Of a DNA stretch of 26,667 bases, positions 23,172 to 26,667 are shown piece by piece. The notes below the pieces were generated by a model, which saw nothing but the letters and a program-made list of their open reading frames with translations, searched no databases and had not been told where the DNA came from. The DNA comes from an uncultured Desulfobacterium sp. (GTDB taxonomy: Bacteria; Desulfobacterota; Desulfobacteria; Desulfobacterales; Desulfobacteraceae), in contig CAKZLA010000155.1 of NCBI GenBank assembly GCA_937124525.1, forward strand, positions 1 through 26,667, written 5' to 3'. Numbering within the stretch: the stretch's first letter is position 1; every line of letters starts with the position of its first letter. Both the position numbers and the translations under genes were made by a program.

Positions 23172-24437
23172 CTATTTTCTGGGTTCAAATTCCTTTACTT
23201 TCCACACATCCGGGAAAATAATGCTGCCCTTGCCCGCCTTGTACTGGAGGATGGGAAAGAAATAGGCATCGCTTGAAACCACCATGTCCGGCATGGTTTC
23301 CGGGGTGTATTTGTACTCGTTCATGATGATGGCACCATCTTTTTTGCCATAGGTGAGTTTGCCGGTGTTGACTTCTTCCACCATGACTTTATGGATGGAT
23401 TCTTTGTCCAGCACACTGTATTTTTCGTAGGTTCGATTGAGAATTTTGATGAACATGCGAATACCGTCATAGGAGAGACCGCCCGCTGAAGGGCTGGGGT
23501 TGAATCCGAACTTGGTTTTGACATCCTTGGCCCACTGCTGGGCTTCGGGGGTGGTGAGCTGGGGAATGGAGTCCAGTACATAATCAGAGGCAGGGCCGGT
23601 CATTTTGTACCAGTCGCCAATCCATCCAAGGCCCGAAGCCACCAGCACACTTTTGAGTCCCACTTCTGAAAATTGTTTCACAAAGGAGGTTAGGGCTGCA
23701 GGGGAGGTGGAGGTTCCCATTACCGCAGAAACACCGGCTTTTTTAAATTTGCTCAGCAGGGGATAAAAATCAGTCTGGGTGGCAGGAAAGTACTCTTCTG
23801 CAAAGATTTCCCACCCACTGGCTTCCAGAGCTTTTTTATAAGATCCACCGGCACTTCTGCCCCAGTCTGTGTCTTCGCCGTAAATGGCGGCGATTTTCTT
23901 TTTGGGTGTCCAGATGCCAGCTTTGATGGCATTGTTCAGCGCTTCCACATAATTTTTTTCCAGCTTGGCGGGAACGGGCCATCCCTTGCCTCCCCAATAA
24001 CTGTATTTTTCCGGATCGGCCTGCCATTTCTGGTTCACCACTTCACTGGCACCAAAGCCGAACATGTGGGGAACCTTGTACTGGGCTGCCACGTCCATCA
24101 CCGAAATAGCCACAGAGGAGTGCCAGTTGAGCACGCCTGCCTGAATGCCCTTGCCCTCAACAGCCTCGGCATAGGCCCCGGCAGCCTTGGCCGGATCAGA
24201 CTGGGAATCCACCCATACGACGTCGATTTTGTAATCACCCACGGTGTAATCAATGGCTTCCATGGCCATTTGAACGGATGCTTTAAATTCTTCTCCTGTC
24301 TGGGCTGAAGGGCCGGTGAAGGGGCCAAGAACGCCCACTGCAACGCTTTTGCCTGCGGCAAACACATTGGCAGCGCCAAAAATCATGAAAACGGCAAGGG
24401 TTAAAAGGGGCAATAATACTTTTTTCCTGTTTCTCAT
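23172..24437 (-). CDS. livK: Periplasmic substrate-binding protein of the Liv-type importer
   Basis: Type I periplasmic binding protein that gives the importer its specificity; 421 aa. Start chosen at ATG 24437 (MRNRKKVLLPLL) with GGAGAAA upstream; an in-frame start at 24545 adds 36 residues before the signal peptide and is rejected. The signal peptide runs to about VFA-AGKS. The mature part begins VAVGVLGPFTGPSAQTGEEFKASVQMA, then VVWVDSQSDPAKAAGAYAEAV, KKIAAIYGEDTDWGRSAGGSYKKALEASGW and the late GLSYDGIRMFIKILN, all typical of the LivK/amide-binding family. First gene of the operon, behind a candidate sigma-54 promoter. The substrate could be an amino acid, amide or the methylated amine oxidised by the downstream dehydrogenase (inference from context). 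Confidence 0.93.
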   Translation of the reverse strand: MRNRKKVLLPLLTLAVFMIFGAANVFAAGKSVAVGVLGPFTGPSAQTGEEFKASVQMAMEAIDYTVGDYKIDVVWVDSQSDPAKAAGAYAEAVEGKGIQAGVLNWHSSVAISVMDVAAQYKVPHMFGFGASEVVNQKWQADPEKYSYWGGKGWPVPAKLEKNYVEALNNAIKAGIWTPKKKIAAIYGEDTDWGRSAGGSYKKALEASGWEIFAEEYFPATQTDFYPLLSKFKKAGVSAVMGTSTSPAALTSFVKQFSEVGLKSVLVASGLGWIGDWYKMTGPASDYVLDSIPQLTTPEAQQWAKDVKTKFGFNPSPSAGGLSYDGIRMFIKILNRTYEKYSVLDKESIHKVMVEEVNTGKLTYGKKDGAIIMNEYKYTPETMPDMVVSSDAYFFPILQYKAGKGSIIFPDVWKVKEFEPRK

Positions 24438-24639
24438 ACTCGTTTCTCCAAAACTTAAAAAGGTTATTAGATTGACTGCTTGTTCAGTTTTCTTGAACAG
24501 AAACATAAGGGCCTTTCTGGGTAGCCTGTAAGATTGCGGTGACACCAGATTTTGTTAAGTCATACTGAAGCTGCATACGGATGGGACAGGTCTGACAAAT
24601 GGGGCCTGGATGGCCACGATGTGCACAATCTGACTAAAC

Positions 24640-24655
24640 AGCAATAAATATACCA
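24640..24655 (-). promoter_or_regulatory. Candidate sigma-54 promoter of the liv operon
   Basis: The - strand reads TGGTATATTTATTGCT: GG (24654-24653), 10 bases, GC (24642-24641), with a full TTGCT -12 box. It lies about 200 bp upstream of the livK ATG and about 130 bp downstream of two tandem palindromes (24783-24819), a normal distance for upstream activator sites. The leader 24438-24629 also holds TGTTCA/TGAACA (24481-24499). Confidence 0.65.
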
Positions 24656-24782
24656 ACAAAAAATAAAACAAGGGGTAAGGAATCAATGCCCGGAAACTGT
24701 GGAGAATAATTTTATAACTGAATAAAATTTATTTTTTGCAAAAACAGTTCGGAACACATGATGTGTAAAAAAGAATTTTGCA

Positions 24783-24819
24783 GTAAAATAATTTTACACT
24801 TACAGTAAAATTATTTTAC
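24783..24819. promoter_or_regulatory. Tandem upstream activator sites of the liv operon
   Basis: Two perfect 15-bp palindromes, GTAAAATAATTTTAC (24783-24797) and GTAAAATTATTTTAC (24805-24819), have centres 22 bp apart, two helical turns, so two dimers would bind on the same face. The first is preceded by TTGCA, as is the related site at 19280. They are the best candidate binding sites for the adjacent sigma-54 activator. Confidence 0.7.
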
Positions 24820-24927
24820 TCATGGGCTGATACGATAATATGTTTTTTATTTTTCCATATATCAGGGAACTTGTTCCTTCTGAAACCAGTCCTCCAAATT
24901 TAATCACCGCGTTCAATAAAAATATTC

Positions 24928-25032
24928 GGCACCCTTCATATGTCTCCAAAAGTACTTTACACTTTTTTAAGAACGACCACCGAAAAATGGGTATTCACTT
25001 CGTGAAAGTGTAATGTAGAAATGAAGGATGCC
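24928..25032. repeat. ~105-bp fold-back repeat, copy B (MITE-like)
   Basis: 105 bp with ends GGCACCCTTCAT (24928-24939) and ATGAAGGATGCC (25021-25032), one mismatch. AATATT lies just outside on both sides (24921-24926 and 25034-25039), either part of longer ends or a target duplication. An inner pair TTACACTTT (24957-24965) / AAAGTGTAA (25004-25012) extends the fold-back. It matches copy A at 16654 along its length. It lies directly behind the stop of the sigma-54 activator gene and before the liv activator sites. Confidence 0.75.
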
Positions 25033-25046
25033 AAATATTCAACACC

Positions 25047-26504
25047 TCACTGGAGGTAATCTTCCCGCAGCATTTTATATTTTTTCATTTTATAATAGAG
25101 AAGTTGACGGGAGATACCCAGGCTGGCGGCTGCCCGCGCAATGTTTCCGGCGTGGATGGTCAGGGACTGATGAACAATATCCTTTTCCTGTTCAGCTTTT
25201 TTTTCAATGAGATTGGTGGGAGAGGGAGAGGGTAATATCCGGGGGGAGGATGGACCGGCATGGGGGGGTGGCAAAATGGCATTTTTAACAGGAACCGATG
25301 AGGGGGGAGTGAAATTTGAAAAATGGGATTGAAGATGTCGAACCTGGATGGTGTCACCGGAACCCACAATGTTCATGGCTCCTTCAATGGCATGCTCCAG
25401 TTCTCTTACATTTCCCGGCCAATGATATGTCTGAAATCGAGTCATTACGTTATCAGAAATCCCCTTGACCCCTTTTCCCATGAGTTTGTTGTGTTTATTA
25501 ATGAAATGCTTCACCAAAAGTCTGAGGTCCCCCATGCGTGCGACCAGGGGGCTAATGTGAATGAATACTACTCCCAGTCGGTAGAAAAGGTCCGAGCGCA
25601 GGGTCCCGTTTGCCATGGCCACATGGGGGTCTTCATTAACGGAACTGATGATTTTAACATCAATGGTGGTCTCTTTTAATGCCCCCACCCGTCTTACCTT
25701 CCGTTCCTGGAGTACCCGCAAAATTTTACTCTGGAGCCCCACGGGCATGGAGTTGAGTTCATCTAAAAAAATGGTACCACCATCGGTTCTTTCAAACAGT
25801 CCGGCTTTATTCACCGATCCTGTGAATGCACCCTTGGAGGTGCCAAATAAAATACCCTCCAGAAGATTTTCCGGGATGGCAGCACAGTTCACAGGGGTGT
25901 ATTTTTGACGACTTCTGGCACTGTGGTTATGAATGGCCCTGGCAAAAAGTTCTTTGCCCGTGCCGGTCTGGCCATACAGCATCACCGGTGAAGGGGTGTT
26001 TGCCGCCATTTTTGCCGAGGAAATGGCCCTGATAAGTTCTGAATCTTCACCAATGATGGAATCAAAAAAGATGTCACTCTCAAAGGTTTTATGGTCAACG
26101 GGCATGTCTGCAATGGTTTCAGCAAGGACATTATAATCCCTTACAAAACAGATGATGCCGATGATTTTACTGTTTCTTGTCAGGGGAAATGCACTGTGCA
26201 CCGTGTTTGCCACCTTGCCCATGCGGGTGCGATAAAAAATGGGTTGGTCGATGATGGGGGCACCCTTTTTCAGACACTGCATAATGATGCTGTCATCGTT
26301 GGTGAGGTGATACACATCTGTTATTTTTTTATGCAGCGCATCCCGGGGATCTAATTCATCAATGCGGGACATGGCCCGATTATAGTAAATGATGACCCCT
26401 TTGAGATCGGTGACCAGAACGCCTTCACTGAATTTATCAAAAACAGAGATAAAGTCGGCATCTGTAACTGCGTGCTTGCAATATTTCGTATCTTCTCCTG
26501 TCAA
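25047..26504 (-). CDS. Sigma-54-dependent activator with PAS domain (RocR-like)
   Basis: Enhancer-binding protein of 485 aa that remodels sigma-54 RNA polymerase. Residues about 15-130 are a PAS sensor (FSEGVLVTDLKGVIIYYNRAM). The AAA+ domain runs about 145-375: Walker A GQTGTGKE (178-185), the sigma-54 contact loop GAFTGS (225-230; most relatives have GAFTGA), Walker B GGTIFLDELNSM (Asp248-Glu249), and FYRLGVVFIHISPL with WPGNVRELEHAIEG. A Pro/Ser-rich linker (about 395-430) leads to the Fis-type helix-turn-helix GNIARAAASLGISRQLLYYK. The start is TTG 26504 with AAGGA six bases upstream. No receiver domain, so the PAS probably senses a small molecule. Upstream of liv and the dehydrogenase, which carry candidate sigma-54 promoters; probably their activator. 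The gene follows an etfA by 44 bp. Confidence 0.93.
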   Translation of the reverse strand: MTGEDTKYCKHAVTDADFISVFDKFSEGVLVTDLKGVIIYYNRAMSRIDELDPRDALHKKITDVYHLTNDDSIIMQCLKKGAPIIDQPIFYRTRMGKVANTVHSAFPLTRNSKIIGIICFVRDYNVLAETIADMPVDHKTFESDIFFDSIIGEDSELIRAISSAKMAANTPSPVMLYGQTGTGKELFARAIHNHSARSRQKYTPVNCAAIPENLLEGILFGTSKGAFTGSVNKAGLFERTDGGTIFLDELNSMPVGLQSKILRVLQERKVRRVGALKETTIDVKIISSVNEDPHVAMANGTLRSDLFYRLGVVFIHISPLVARMGDLRLLVKHFINKHNKLMGKGVKGISDNVMTRFQTYHWPGNVRELEHAIEGAMNIVGSGDTIQVRHLQSHFSNFTPPSSVPVKNAILPPPHAGPSSPRILPSPSPTNLIEKKAEQEKDIVHQSLTIHAGNIARAAASLGISRQLLYYKMKKYKMLREDYLQ

Positions 26505-26548
26505 TTCATTCCTTTTTGGGCTTTGGTCGGCCTTGTTTATTTTCTAAA

Positions 26549-26667
26549 TCAAGTTTGGGTTGCCGGGCTTAAAAGCTGCGTCAGCAAGGGGATGATTTCA
26601 AAAAGATCGCCCTGGATAAAATAGTCGCAATTGGACACCATGGCAGCTTCTGAGTTGGTGTTTATGG
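26549..26667 (-). CDS. etfA: Second electron transfer flavoprotein alpha subunit, C-terminal end only
   Basis: The frame is open to the right edge; only the last 38 codons and the stop are visible. INTNSEAAMVSNCDYFIQGDLFEIIPLL aligns with the end of the complete EtfA at 14778 ([28 protein letters not shown]), which fixes the family. The FAD-binding part lies outside. It is 44 bp upstream of the sigma-54 activator on the same strand and probably co-transcribed with it. It is a diverged paralogue, not a duplicate of the first etfA. Confidence 0.85.
   Translation of the reverse strand, partial: INTNSEAAMVSNCDYFIQGDLFEIIPLLTQLLSPATQT

Noticed and set aside
1..26667. CRISPR array, tRNA or rRNA genes, complete insertion sequence
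   Set aside because: No regularly spaced direct repeats, no tRNA-like T-loop and acceptor pairs and no transposase ORF were seen on reading. Short or unusual cases could be missed by eye.

Overview
The window looks like a chromosomal segment of an anaerobic, metabolically versatile deltaproteobacterium, most likely a Desulfobacterales-type sulfate reducer. This is inferred from the mix of genes: Etf-linked amine oxidation, sigma-54 control, molybdate uptake, bifunctional FtcD and moderate GC. No rRNA or tRNA gene was seen to anchor the taxonomy.

Left part (1-5.5 kb): the 3' end of one HutC-type regulator, then ftcD (formiminoglutamate to THF). A convergent second hutC follows, and a perfect chromosomal parS site lies in the gap between ftcD and hutC. 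Leftward modABC (molybdate uptake) comes next, behind a promoter with a palindromic operator. hutH (histidine ammonia-lyase) sits further right, at 9.7-11.2 kb. Its promoter has the same architecture as the hutC promoter (TTGACA, 17 bp, palindrome TACATGTA), so hutC and hutH probably form one regulon.

Middle part (5.5-14.8 kb): a one-component regulator with an XRE helix-turn-helix and a molybdate-binding-like domain, then the wreck of a Wadjet (JetABCD) plasmid-defence operon. The JetA N-terminus is joined out of frame to the JetC C-terminus, jetB is missing, and jetD is intact but bracketed by two diverged inverted copies of an undescribed repeat. Beyond hutH are a methylguanine-DNA methyltransferase, a membrane GAF/HD-GYP c-di-GMP phosphodiesterase with a strong terminator, a universal stress protein, and about 600 bp of non-coding DNA holding elaborate fold-back structures.

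Right part (14.8-26.7 kb), all leftward: a catabolic module. It has a sigma-54 activator (with the end of a second etfA upstream), a five-gene Liv-type ABC importer (livKGFHM), a dimethylglycine/sarcosine dehydrogenase-like flavoprotein, and etfB-etfA. Predicted flow: the importer brings in an amino acid or methylated amine, the flavoenzyme oxidises it and passes C1 units to THF, and EtfAB carries the electrons to the membrane. Candidate sigma-54 promoters precede livK and the dehydrogenase gene. The operator GTAAA-N5-TTTAC occurs twice upstream of livK and once before the dehydrogenase, linking both units to one regulator. Two copies of a ~105-bp fold-back repeat (MITE-like) sit in this module.

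Most notable: the parS site, the collapsed Wadjet locus with its flanking repeats, the ~105-bp repeat family, the shared sigma-54/UAS circuit, and a dehydrogenase with Met where relatives carry the flavin-linking His.
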